NCBI RefSeq assembly: GCF_037029465.1
Contig: NZ_JAYMEM010000009.1
Coordinates: forward strand, 1-64,000
Source: Mesoflavibacter sp037029465
Lineage (GTDB): Bacteria; Bacteroidota; Bacteroidia; Flavobacteriales; Flavobacteriaceae
Direction: 5' to 3'
DNA length: 64,000 nucleotides
Below the pieces are notes generated by a model. That model ran no database searches, was not told where the DNA came from, and saw nothing but the letters and a program-made list of their open reading frames with translations. This document shows positions 52,614 to 61,076 of the stretch, piece after piece (position 1 is the stretch's first letter; each line of letters starts with the position of its first letter). The translations under genes and the position numbers were made by a program.

Positions 52614-53333
52614 ATGAAATTTAAAAGTTTAATCAAATTAAGTAGCCTAGTTCTAATGCTAGGGATAACAATTCAAGCATTTTCTCAAACTAAAAAAAGT
52701 AATTTTATGGACAACACAAAAAATGAAAACATCGGATTATTAGTAATCATGAAAGCGAAAGAAGGTAAGGAGCAAGAAGTGAAAGAGTTTCTTCTAGGTG
52801 GTTTATCATTGGTAAATGCAGAACCAAAAACTGAATCTTGGTTTGCATTTCAAATAGATGAACAAACTTTCGGAATTTATGACACATTTGAAGCTGAAGA
52901 AGGCAGACAGGCACACTTAAAAGGAGAAGTGGCAAAAGCCTTATTGGCCAATGCTGGAAATCTTTTAGAAGGTTTTGATGCTAGCAGAGACATTAAGACC
53001 GTTGATGTTCAAGCAAGTAATCATAAAGTGGGTGATCAGAATAAGGGATTGTTGGTGATTATGAAAGCCAAAGAAGGAAAGACATCTGCAGTGGAGGATT
53101 TCTTACAAGCGGGCAAGTCATTGGTAAGTTCTGAGCCTGCAACTTTATCATGGTATGCATTTAAAATCAATGAAGAAACATATGCCATTTTCGATACGTT
53201 TGCAGATGACGCTGGCAGAGATGCTCATTTGACAGGGAAAGTAGCAGCAGCGTTGATGGAGAATGCACCTGTAATTTTAGAAGGCTTTGATGCTTCAGCA
53301 ATTCAAAAAATTAACATTCTAGCTTCAAAATAA
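52614..53333 (+). CDS. Exported protein with two tandem ABM (monooxygenase-type) domains
   Basis: Protein of 239 residues with a signal peptide (about 1-25, ending FSQ) and two copies of a 95-residue ABM ferredoxin-like domain (about 40-135 and 142-238). The copies share the start GLLVIMKAKEGK, a central WFAFQIDEQTFGIYDTF / WYAFKINEETYAIFDTF strand, an AHL helix and ILEGFDAS / LLEGFDAS. ABM proteins usually are small cytosolic quinol monooxygenases or heme-degrading enzymes acting as dimers. This one resembles a pre-fused dimer that is exported, which is unusual. Substrate unknown. Confidence 0.85.
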   Translation: MKFKSLIKLSSLVLMLGITIQAFSQTKKSNFMDNTKNENIGLLVIMKAKEGKEQEVKEFLLGGLSLVNAEPKTESWFAFQIDEQTFGIYDTFEAEEGRQAHLKGEVAKALLANAGNLLEGFDASRDIKTVDVQASNHKVGDQNKGLLVIMKAKEGKTSAVEDFLQAGKSLVSSEPATLSWYAFKINEETYAIFDTFADDAGRDAHLTGKVAAALMENAPVILEGFDASAIQKINILASK

Positions 53334-53347
53334 ATATTTGATTTAAG

Positions 53348-53377
53348 AAAGGAGTGCCAAAAGCACTCCTTTTTTTT
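53348..53377 (+). terminator. Terminator after tandem ABM gene
   Basis: Stem GGAGTGC / GCACTCC (53351-53357, 53363-53369), extended by A-T pairs, then a T run. Confidence 0.88.
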
Positions 53378-53408
53378 AAATTTGAATGAGCTAAAAAATA
53401 AATTTAGT

Positions 53409-54272
53409 ATGGCAAAAATAATTATAGACAAACAAAACGGAGAACTTGCGTTTAGATTAGAAGAGTTGAACGACCTAAGCCAGTTTGATCATTTACAAAG
53501 AAGAAATTATTATTCTATCGTTTTGTTATATGGAACTAGCTATGAACTAAGCGTTGATTTTCAAAGTTTTGAATTGCAAGGAGATCAAATGATTTGTTTG
53601 GCTCCGTATCAACCTTTCATGATACGTTCTGAAGAAAAGTGTCAGGGTTATTTATTGAATTTTCATCCCGATTTTTTTTGTACATATAGACATCAAAACG
53701 AAATAGAGACCGAGGGATTCCTTTTTAATAATTTCCATGGTTTACCCTATTTTACTGTAAACGAGCAAAGCCTATTTCTTAATTTGATTGATCAAATTTC
53801 GAAAGAGATGGACAAAGACTCAATCGCTCAGCATGAAGTTCTTGTGGCATTTTTAAAAGTGTTTTTAATAGAAGCGGTCAGACAAAAGAAACAATTTGAT
53901 CAACAATTTACTCCCAGAACTTCAGATTCAAAAACAGAAATTTTACAAAATTTAGTCGATGCAATAGAGAGTAATTATTGCAAACTCCATTCTCCCCAAG
54001 AATACGCAGATGAACTAAGTGTAAGTCCTAAAACTTTAGCCGGTATCGTCAAGAAATATCTCAATCAAACGACTTCATCCTTAATTTCAAATAGGATTAT
54101 TATTGAGGCGAAACGAGAACTTTATCTAACTTCTAAACCAGTGAAACAAATTGCTGCTTTTTTAGGTTACGACGATGAATTCTATTTCAGTCGTTTTTTT
54201 AAAAAGAAGGTAGGAGTATCACCTGATATTTATCGTAAGACAGTTGGTTTTGCTAAACTAGAGTCAAATTAA
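53409..54272 (+). CDS. AraC-family transcriptional regulator
   Basis: Regulator of 287 residues from the ATG at 53409; an in-frame TTG at 53382 is less likely because it would start inside the terminator region. The N-terminal part (about 10-150) is cupin-like (YELSVDFQSFELQGDQMICL), and the C-terminal part has the double AraC HTH (PQEYADELSVSPKTLAGIVK, then PVKQIAAFLGYDDEFYFSRF). It probably controls neighbouring genes; the exported ABM gene is the closest candidate. Confidence 0.9.
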   Translation: MAKIIIDKQNGELAFRLEELNDLSQFDHLQRRNYYSIVLLYGTSYELSVDFQSFELQGDQMICLAPYQPFMIRSEEKCQGYLLNFHPDFFCTYRHQNEIETEGFLFNNFHGLPYFTVNEQSLFLNLIDQISKEMDKDSIAQHEVLVAFLKVFLIEAVRQKKQFDQQFTPRTSDSKTEILQNLVDAIESNYCKLHSPQEYADELSVSPKTLAGIVKKYLNQTTSSLISNRIIIEAKRELYLTSKPVKQIAAFLGYDDEFYFSRFFKKKVGVSPDIYRKTVGFAKLESN

Positions 54273-54370
54273 TTACCCACAATGTAAAGATAAAGCGAGT
54301 TTCCAATTTGCATTATCGGTAGTTAAACGAAGTTAGCAGAAAATTTTACAAAGTCAATCGATGCTTCATT

Positions 54371-54949
54371 CTATCTATAAAAATTCATTTCATCTAAATA
54401 AGCCCAAACGTGTTCTGGTAGTAAAGGTTTAACGTTTTTACCGTCTTTTATAGCATTACGTATTAGGGTAGAAGATAGCTCTATAATTGGTGCGTCTACA
54501 CGTGTTATTTTTGGGTGATTGTTAAATTGTGTGTCTACTTTACCTTCGCTAATACGTGGGTACACATAAATGGAATGATACTCTAAAATGGTTTGATAGT
54601 TTTTCCATTTATGGAAGCTTTTTAAATTATCCTCGCCCATGATTAAGGCAAATTCGTGTTTAGGATATTTTTCGGTTAAATGGACTAAGGTATTAACGGT
54701 GTAGTTGGGTTGCGGTAAGTTAAACTCGATATCACTTTCTTTTAGCGTATCGTAGTCTTTAGTGGCTAAATAGACCATTTCTAAACGCTGGTAATTGTCT
54801 AAAAGTGTGCTTTTCTTTTTAAAAGGATTGTGTGGCGTTACGACAAACCAGATTTGGTCTAAATCGCTATTTTCTACCAATTGGTTGGCTATAATTAAGT
54901 GCCCAACGTGTATTGGGTTAAAGGATCCAAAGTATAAGCCTATTTTCAT
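54371..54949 (-). CDS. nadD: Nicotinate-nucleotide adenylyltransferase
   Basis: Enzyme of 192 residues making deamido-NAD from nicotinate mononucleotide and ATP. The N-terminal GLYFGSFNPIHVGHLIIAN holds the nucleotidyltransferase HxGH motif, and the C-terminal SSTLIRNAIKDGKNV the SSTxxR signature. It is the last gene of a minus-strand group with gmk and yicC. Confidence 0.96.
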   Translation of the reverse strand: MKIGLYFGSFNPIHVGHLIIANQLVENSDLDQIWFVVTPHNPFKKKSTLLDNYQRLEMVYLATKDYDTLKESDIEFNLPQPNYTVNTLVHLTEKYPKHEFALIMGEDNLKSFHKWKNYQTILEYHSIYVYPRISEGKVDTQFNNHPKITRVDAPIIELSSTLIRNAIKDGKNVKPLLPEHVWAYLDEMNFYR

Positions 54950-54960
54950 GGTTTTGATGT

Positions 54961-55032
54961 TCTCGATACGATTTTTTGTTTTACTTCGACTACGCTCAGT
55001 AACCGCTCAAAAAATCACTCGAACTGACGTTA
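54961..55032. repeat. Interspersed repeat, copy B
   Basis: About 70 bases between nadD and gmk, directly after the gmk stop. It shares TACTTCGACTACGCTCAG and its flanks with copy A at 5909-5979. Confidence 0.8.
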
Positions 55033-55037
55033 GTTAA

Positions 55038-55625
55038 CTATTGTTTTACAAAAGCACCAACTAAATTTTCTGCTTCTGCTAATGCTTTGTCTAGGTTGTC
55101 GTTTTCTATAATTATATCAAAAAGTGGCGCTGTTGCAAGCTCTGCGCTGGCTTTAGCAATACGCATATTTATCTTGTCGTCACTTTCTGTTTTACGTTTT
55201 TTAAGTCTTATTTTAAGCTCGTCTATGCTTGGTGGTTTTACAAAAACAGCTAGGGTTTGCTCTGGGAATTTTCTTTTAATACGTAATCCGCCAGATACGT
55301 CTATATCAAAAATGACGTTTTTGCCTAATGCCCAAAGACGCTCTACTTCTTTTTTTAATGTACCATAAAAATTATCGCGGTAGACTTCTTCCCACTCTAA
55401 AAAATCGTCGTTTTTAATGTGCTGTTTAAAGTCTTTTAAAGATAAAAAATAGTAGTCTTTACCGTGTTCTTCTGTACCACGTTTTTCTCTTGAAGTAGCA
55501 GAAATTGAGAAGGCTAAATTTAAATTATCGTCTTTAAGTAAATGTCTTACAATGGTTGTTTTTCCTGATCCAGATGGTGCAGAAAAAACGATTAATTTAC
55601 CTTGTTTTGTGTTGTCTTTGTCCAA
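55038..55625 (-). CDS. gmk: Guanylate kinase
   Basis: Enzyme of 195 residues phosphorylating GMP to GDP. P-loop SAPSGSGKTTIV lies near the start, with SRxxRxxE-type GMP binding (SATSREKRGTEEHGKDYYF). Normal length. It follows yicC by 17 bases, as in many bacteria, and is separated from nadD by repeat copy B. Confidence 0.96.
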   Translation of the reverse strand: MDKDNTKQGKLIVFSAPSGSGKTTIVRHLLKDDNLNLAFSISATSREKRGTEEHGKDYYFLSLKDFKQHIKNDDFLEWEEVYRDNFYGTLKKEVERLWALGKNVIFDIDVSGGLRIKRKFPEQTLAVFVKPPSIDELKIRLKKRKTESDDKINMRIAKASAELATAPLFDIIIENDNLDKALAEAENLVGAFVKQ

Positions 55626-55642
55626 TAGATTGTGCTTTTATT

Positions 55643-56500
55643 TTAAAGAACGTTTAGTAATTGTTCTTTAATTTTTTCAAGTTCGTCTTTCATTTGTACG
55701 ACCAATTGTTGCATTGGCGCATAGTTACTTTTAGAACCAATAGTATTGATTTCTCTACCAATTTCTTGGCTTATAAATCCTAATTTTTTACCGTTGCTAT
55801 CTGGGCTATTTATACTTTCGGTAAAGTAATTTAAATGGTTGTTTAAACGTACTTTTTCTTCGGTAATGTCAAACTTTTCGATGTAGTAAATTAGTTCTTG
55901 CTCAAAACGATTTTCGTCGTACTTTTCTTTAAGTTCTTCAATCCCTTTTTTTAATCGTTCTCTAACACCTTCAATACGTTCTGGATCTATAGCTATTACT
56001 TGATCTAATAAGTCTGCAATGTTTTTAATACGTGCATTAAAATCTGCTTCTAACACTTTTCCTTCGTCTAAACGGTGTTCATTTAAAGCGTTAATAGCTT
56101 GGGTAATTTCGGTTTCAATTTGCGACCATTCGTTTTCGTCAATTTCTTCTCTAACGGTATTTAAAGCGTCAGGAAAACGAACCGCCATTTTTAGTAATTC
56201 TGTATCATCTCCATCTACAACTTCTCTTAATTGTTGCATGTATTGTTTTACAACTGGCGTGTTAATTTGCGTAGAAGTATCGTCTGCAGTAGTTTCTACA
56301 TAAATAGAAAAATCTACCTTACCACGCACTAATTGATTAGCAATTTGCTTTCTAATTTCAAGCTCTTTTTCTCTGTAAATAGAAGGCATGCGCGCATTCA
56401 AATCTAGGTTTTTGCTGTTAAGAGATTTTAGCTCGATTGTAATTTTTTTTGTTGGCAACTGTAGTACAGATTTACCGTAACCTGTCATTGAATATATCAT
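55643..56500 (-). CDS. YicC-family endoribonuclease
   Basis: Protein of 285 residues from the ATG at 56500, giving MIYSMTGYGKS, which matches the family start; two extra upstream codons with a TTG are rejected. The C-terminal DUF1732-type region includes NHLNYFTESI and GKKLGFISQEIGREINTIGS. YicC of E. coli is an endoribonuclease affecting RNA turnover. Adjacent to gmk as usual. Confidence 0.92.
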   Translation of the reverse strand: MIYSMTGYGKSVLQLPTKKITIELKSLNSKNLDLNARMPSIYREKELEIRKQIANQLVRGKVDFSIYVETTADDTSTQINTPVVKQYMQQLREVVDGDDTELLKMAVRFPDALNTVREEIDENEWSQIETEITQAINALNEHRLDEGKVLEADFNARIKNIADLLDQVIAIDPERIEGVRERLKKGIEELKEKYDENRFEQELIYYIEKFDITEEKVRLNNHLNYFTESINSPDSNGKKLGFISQEIGREINTIGSKSNYAPMQQLVVQMKDELEKIKEQLLNVL

Positions 56501-56636
56501 AAACAAAATGAATTTATTAGCGCAAAGGTAAGTAAAATGTTAACGCCTAAGAAATACAATTTTAACAGCTTATTTAGATTATTTATTATGCACGCACAGC
56601 AAATAATTGTAGTTTTGAGGTTTTAAAACCCAAAAG

Positions 56637-57116
56637 ATGTACAAAAAACAGTTTGAGATTAGATGGAGTGATATAGATGCTAATAGACATTTAGCTAACT
56701 CTGCGTATATAAATTTTATGAGTCATACGCGTACAGCGTTTTTACATGAGCACGGATTTTCTTTATCAGAACTGGTAAAAGAAGGTCTTGGTCCTGTGGT
56801 TTTTCATGAGCATGTACATTATTTTAAAGAAACTTTTTTAGGTCATCCTGTTACCGTAACCCTTGAAGTTTCTGGTTTAAGCGAAGATGGAATGTTCTTT
56901 AAGTTTGATCATAATTTTTACAATCATAAAGGTGAAAATCTTGCTTTTTGCGAAATTTTTGGAGCTTGGATAGATTTACACTCTAGAAAATTAACCAATC
57001 TACCAGAAGATTTATTAGCGTTAACGAAGCAGTTTCCTAAAGCTGAAGATTTTAAAATCTTAACAAAAGAAGACACCAGAAAACATAACAGAAAACCTAA
57101 AAACTTAAGCTTGTAG
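56637..57116 (+). CDS. Acyl-CoA thioesterase, hotdog fold (4HBT type)
   Basis: Protein of 159 residues with the hotdog-helix motif IRWSDIDANRHLANSAYINF, in which the first Asp and the His region match 4-hydroxybenzoyl-CoA thioesterase-like enzymes. The middle strand HEHVHYFKETFLGHPVTVTL is typical. Substrate unknown; fatty or aromatic acyl-CoA is likely. Its 3' end overlaps the convergent EamA gene by 12 bases. Confidence 0.88.
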   Translation: MYKKQFEIRWSDIDANRHLANSAYINFMSHTRTAFLHEHGFSLSELVKEGLGPVVFHEHVHYFKETFLGHPVTVTLEVSGLSEDGMFFKFDHNFYNHKGENLAFCEIFGAWIDLHSRKLTNLPEDLLALTKQFPKAEDFKILTKEDTRKHNRKPKNLSL

Positions 57117-58000
57117 TTTAGGTTTTTTTGTTACCAAATACACACCTAAAAAGATTAAAGCAGAAGCTAAAATCTTAACAACTGTAACTGTATCGCTTCC
57201 CATAATAATAGCAAAAATACCAGCAATTAAAGGTTGCATATAAATAAATACAGTTACGGTAGATGCACGCAAATGTCTTAGTGCTAACGGGTTTAATAAA
57301 TACGTTCCAAAAGTTGCACCTACAACTACAAAAATTACAGAAAACCATATGTAAGGTGTAACGTAGACGTATCTACCATAGTTAAATCTGAATATCCAAA
57401 AGGTAATACCATAAAAAACCCAAATAAAAACAACCATTTAATAAATGTAAATGGATGGTATTTATCTGTTAATTGTTTAATGAGAACAATATAAATACTG
57501 TAAGAAATAGCGTTAATAAACACCATAATATTTCCTAAAGATACGTTGTCTCCAGGATTAGGAGATTTACCGTAAATAGTTAAAATTGCAGCACCAGTAA
57601 ACCCAAAAATAACACCTAAAATTTTAAGTTTCGTAATCTTTTCGTTGAGGTAAAAAGAAGATAGTATTAATACGATAATAGGGCTAGTTATCATGATTAC
57701 CGATGCGTGTATTGGCGTTGTTAATTCTAATCCTTTAAAAAAGAATAACATATTTACCACCAATCCAAAAATGGCAGCAACAAAGAATTTTACGTAGTCT
57801 TTAGTTTCTATTTTTTCTTTAGGCGTAAAGAAGTTTACAATCCAAAATAAAAGTGCAGCGCCACCAACACGTAATGCAATAAAACCAAAAGGTTTTACAT
57901 AACCGTTAGCCATTACATCTTTTGCAAAAGTAAAGGTTAATCCATACAAAAGTTGTACAGCAAAAGCAGCAATTAGGGCTAATATGCGTAGTTTATTCAT
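57105..58000 (-). pseudogene. EamA/DMT-family exporter, frameshifted
   Basis: Two overlapping minus-strand frames make one ten-helix drug/metabolite transporter. The N-terminal frame (58000 to 57335) has EamA hallmarks (ALRVGGAALLFWIVNFF, then VIMITSPIIVLILSSF) through helix 7, then ends in a nonsense tail after LTMVDTST. The C-terminal frame (to 57105) continues as TPYIWFSVIFVVVGATFGTY to the last helix. Adding one base at about 57355-57364 gives a joined protein of 298 residues, the normal size. Real inactivation and a sequencing error are both possible. It overlaps the upstream ArsC/Spx gene by eight bases. Confidence 0.85.
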
Positions 58001-58346
58001 TTAAGGCTTCTTTGGCAGCTTCTATGGTTTTTTTACTGCTACCAACAAAAATTTTATCGTTAATAACAATAACTGGTCGGCTTAAAAAGGTATAGTGTTC
58101 AAGTAAATAATGTCTAAAATCTTTTTCGCTTAAATTTTGGTCTTTTAAGCCCATTTCTTTGTAAAGCTTAGCACGTTTACTAAACAAAGCTTCGTAACTT
58201 CCTGCTAATTCAGCTAACTCATCAACTTGTTTTGCGGTTAAAGGTTCGCTCTTAATCTCTTGAAATGTAAAAGAGTTATCAAGATTTAAATCGTTAATAA
58301 TTCTTGTGCAGGTATTACAAGTTTTAAGGAAGTATACTTTTTTCAT
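57993..58346 (-). CDS. ArsC/Spx-family thioredoxin-fold protein
   Basis: Protein of 117 residues. FLKTCNTCTRIIND holds the CxxC, followed by an ArsC-like fold with RPVIVINDKIFVGSSKK at the end. The family includes arsenate reductases and Spx-like redox regulators. No arsenic-resistance genes are nearby, so the general role (thiol redox) is safer. Translationally coupled with the EamA gene. Confidence 0.88.
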   Translation of the reverse strand: MKKVYFLKTCNTCTRIINDLNLDNSFTFQEIKSEPLTAKQVDELAELAGSYEALFSKRAKLYKEMGLKDQNLSEKDFRHYLLEHYTFLSRPVIVINDKIFVGSSKKTIEAAKEALNE

Positions 58347-58410
58347 GATGGTTAATTTTAGGGCAAATTTCGATTTTTTTTACAAAAGAGTTATGTTTTT
58401 CTGGCAAAAC

Positions 58411-58426
58411 TTCAGCGAAAGCGAAA
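58411..58426. repeat. 16-bp dispersed repeat, copy 4
   Basis: TTCAGCGAAAGCGAAA, one mismatch from the copies at 13382 and 24382, in the gap between the ArsC/Spx and DinB genes. Confidence 0.6.
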
Positions 58427-58513
58427 TATTAAACACTTTTTTTATTCTTAAAATTGAAATGAAATTAGTTTAAAATCGTTTAAATATTTAATTTTATTGA
58501 AAAATGAAATACT

Positions 58514-58969
58514 ATGGATTTTGCATTTGATACGACTTTAAAAAGTAGAAAATTTTTAAAAGATTTACTTGAAAATTTAACCTTAGAACAATTAAATAAA
58601 GTACCTGAAGGCTTTAATAATAATATAATTTGGAATGTAGCTCATACCATTGTTACCCAACAATTATTAGTTTATAAATTATCTGCAATGCCAATGATTG
58701 TAAGCGACGATTTGGTTGAAATGTATCGAAAAGGCACAAAGGTGGAACGTGATGTCACCCAAGCCGAAGTAGATTTAATTAAAGGTTTACTATTTAGCAC
58801 TATCGAAAAAACGAAGGAAGATTACGAAAACAGAATCTTTCAAACCTATCATGAATATACGGTAACCACTAAAAGTACATTAACTAACGTAGATGAGGCG
58901 ATTGCGTTTAACAACTTTCATGAAGGAATACATTTAGGTTATGTTTTGGCGTTAAAGCGTTGTGTTTAA
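58514..58969 (+). CDS. DinB-family protein (four-helix bundle)
   Basis: Protein of 151 residues. NIIWNVAHTIVTQQLL (first His) and FNNFHEGIHLGYVLALKR (two more His) are the metal-binding residues of the DinB/YfiT four-helix bundle. These proteins probably are thiol-dependent metalloenzymes; substrate unknown. Its stop and that of the convergent lipoprotein gene share a TTAA. Confidence 0.88.
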   Translation: MDFAFDTTLKSRKFLKDLLENLTLEQLNKVPEGFNNNIIWNVAHTIVTQQLLVYKLSAMPMIVSDDLVEMYRKGTKVERDVTQAEVDLIKGLLFSTIEKTKEDYENRIFQTYHEYTVTTKSTLTNVDEAIAFNNFHEGIHLGYVLALKRCV

Positions 58970-59706
58970 AACGTTAAAAATTGATCTGCAACTACGTAAG
59001 GTATTGTAAATTCTACTGGTTCTTTACTTAGCGCGCCAAATTCAAAATTGTTATAAAAGATAATAACGCCATCATCGTTAAATCCGATGGTTTTAGGTAA
59101 TTTAAAATCTAAGTTTTGAGCTTGTAAACCGTTGTGAACGGTCATTAATTCTTTATCGTAGTATTTTTTAACTAAAGCTTTAAAACCATTTAAATCGTTG
59201 ATTAGGTCTTTGGTTTTTAGTTCTTTTCCAGTTGTTGGATCAAAATTGAAAAACTTAAAAATCAGGTTACTGTTAGCTTCTCCGGTTTGCACATTTCCAT
59301 TCATGGCAATGCTAATAATAAATTCGTTTTGATAAGAAATTTCGCCATCAACAAATGCTTCCCATTTAGGAAAATCTTTAGCTAATTCTTCAGTAAAAAG
59401 TTTAGTAAAACTGATGTAAGCGTTATTAAAAGCTGTAATACTTTCGTCTATAGTTTGCTTTTTTTCTTTGGCACTATCCACATTTAAAATATCGCAAGCA
59501 AAATTGCAAAGTGAGTTGTTGATGTTTTTAGCAATATTAGAATCGCCTTTAGCTTGTGGCATAACAATCTCGACTAAGGTTTCTTTTTCTTTAGAAATAT
59601 GAAGTTCTGAAAACGAAAACGCTTTTTCTTCTTCACAAGAAAAAAAGCCTATAAAACACAATAAAATTAGATAAAAAGTCTTGAAATTACTCATATTGTT
59701 AAACAT
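58966..59706 (-). CDS. DUF3298/DUF4163-type lipoprotein (RsiV-like)
   Basis: Lipoprotein of 246 residues; lipobox FFSC. Two ATG codons exist (59706 and 59694), and the second gives the cleaner signal peptide MSNFKTFYLILLCF. The mature part shows the DUF4163 pattern (VEIVMPQAKGD, FACDILNVDSAKE) and a C-terminal DUF3298 domain (FNFDPTTGKELKTKDLI, then GFNDDGVIIFYNNFEFG). Related proteins in other phyla include RsiV, an anti-sigma factor, but the role here is unknown. Confidence 0.85.
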   Translation of the reverse strand: MFNNMSNFKTFYLILLCFIGFFSCEEEKAFSFSELHISKEKETLVEIVMPQAKGDSNIAKNINNSLCNFACDILNVDSAKEKKQTIDESITAFNNAYISFTKLFTEELAKDFPKWEAFVDGEISYQNEFIISIAMNGNVQTGEANSNLIFKFFNFDPTTGKELKTKDLINDLNGFKALVKKYYDKELMTVHNGLQAQNLDFKLPKTIGFNDDGVIIFYNNFEFGALSKEPVEFTIPYVVADQFLTF

Positions 59707-59727
59707 AAACTAAAGCTAATAATGAAG

Positions 59728-59758
59728 TTTGAATACAACGAATTAAACGTTATTTTTG
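59728..59758 (+). promoter_or_regulatory. Bacteroidota promoter of the Cys/Met PLP enzyme gene
   Basis: TTTG at 59728-59731 (-33) and TATTTTTG at 59751-59758 (-7), spaced by 19 bases, fit the consensus well. A leader of roughly 95 bases follows before the ATG; I see no clear riboswitch in it. Confidence 0.7.
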
Positions 59759-59860
59759 TTGCAATAATTACAAATTAAGCTGAAAAACATCTGCTTTACA
59801 TTCAAAAATAAGAATTATAAGTTTTTAGATGATTATTTCAACTTTAAAAACTAAATAAAC

Positions 59861-61000
59861 ATGAAATTTAACACAAAAACGATACATGGAGGACAAAAAC
59901 ATGATCCTGCTTATGGTGCTGTAATGCCTCCAATTTATCAAACGTCAACATACGCACAATCTACACCTGGCGGACATAAAGGTTTTGAGTATTCTAGGAC
60001 TCATAACCCAACGCGTCAAGCTTTAGAAAATGCTTTTGCTAGTATAGAAAACGGAGAATTTGGACTAGCTTTTGGATCTGGTCTTGCTGCAATTGATGCT
60101 ATAATGAAGCTATTAAAACCAGGTGATGAAGTAATAAGTACAAACGATTTATACGGCGGAACCTATAGATTATTTACTAGTATTTTTAAGAATTTTGGAA
60201 TTAAATTCAATTTTATTGGTATGCAAAATGCGAGTAATATTGAAGATTATATTACTGAAAACACAAAAATTATTTGGGTAGAAACACCAACTAACCCAAT
60301 GATGAATATTATCGATATAAAAGCAACTGCAGAGATTGCAAAAAAACACAATGTGCTTCTAGCGGTAGATAATACGTTTGCCACTCCATATTTACAACAA
60401 CCATTAGATCTTGGTGCAGATTTGGTTATGCACTCGGCAACCAAATATATTGGAGGACATAGCGATTTAGTGATGGGAGCACTTGTTGTAAAAGATAAAG
60501 AACTAGCAGATAAATTATATTTTATACAAAATGCAAGTGGAGCCGTTTGTGGACCACAAGATTCTTTTTTAGCGCTTCGCGGAATAAAAACGTTACATGT
60601 AAGAATGCAACGTCATTGTGAAAACGGAAGAGCTGTTGCAGAATATTTAGCTTCTCATCCAAAAATTGAAAAGGTATACTGGCCAGGTTTTGAAAGTCAT
60701 CCAAATCATGAGGTAGCAAAATCACAAATGAAAGATTTTGGAGGAATGATAAGTTTTGTAACAAAAGGAAATGATTATAACGAAGCTATTAAAATTGTAG
60801 AAAACCTTAAAGTGTTTACACTAGCAGAATCTTTAGGTGGTGTAGAATCTTTATGTGGTCATCCAGCAAGTATGACACACGCAAGTATACCAAAAGAAGA
60901 ACGCGAAAAAACAGGAGTAGTTGATGCTTTAATAAGATTAAGCGTAGGTATAGAAGATGAAGAAGATTTAATTAACGACTTAAAGCAAGCAATAGGATAA
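59861..61000 (+). CDS. Cystathionine gamma-synthase/gamma-lyase type PLP enzyme
   Basis: Enzyme of 379 residues of the Cys/Met metabolism PLP family. The cofactor Lys lies in SATKYIGGHSD, the phosphate-binding region is EYSRTHNPTRQALE, and AESLGGVESLCGHPASMTHA closes the active site. Length and motifs do not separate synthase (metB, methionine synthesis) from gamma-lyase (cysteine release), so no symbol is given. Monocistronic, own promoter, strong terminator. Confidence 0.9.
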   Translation: MKFNTKTIHGGQKHDPAYGAVMPPIYQTSTYAQSTPGGHKGFEYSRTHNPTRQALENAFASIENGEFGLAFGSGLAAIDAIMKLLKPGDEVISTNDLYGGTYRLFTSIFKNFGIKFNFIGMQNASNIEDYITENTKIIWVETPTNPMMNIIDIKATAEIAKKHNVLLAVDNTFATPYLQQPLDLGADLVMHSATKYIGGHSDLVMGALVVKDKELADKLYFIQNASGAVCGPQDSFLALRGIKTLHVRMQRHCENGRAVAEYLASHPKIEKVYWPGFESHPNHEVAKSQMKDFGGMISFVTKGNDYNEAIKIVENLKVFTLAESLGGVESLCGHPASMTHASIPKEEREKTGVVDALIRLSVGIEDEEDLINDLKQAIG

Positions 61001-61026
61001 GTTCTTATTAAACATCTCATAAAAGA

Positions 61027-61058
61027 AAAACGCCAACTTGAAAAGTTGGCGTTTTTTA
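61027..61058. terminator. Bidirectional terminator after PLP enzyme gene
   Basis: Stem AAAACGCCAACTT / AAGTTGGCGTTTT (61027-61039, 61043-61055), with T runs on both strands between convergent genes. Confidence 0.92.
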
Positions 61059-61076
61059 TATTTTGTATTTAATTTT

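Noticed and set aside
52403..52636. Possible 77-residue gene on the minus strand
   Set aside because: It crosses the degenerate repeat and the start of the ABM gene and shows no protein-like pattern.
59770..59860. SAM-type riboswitch in the leader of the Cys/Met enzyme gene
   Set aside because: The leader is about 95 bases, AT-rich, and I could not build the conserved core or stems of SAM-I or SAM-II aptamers.
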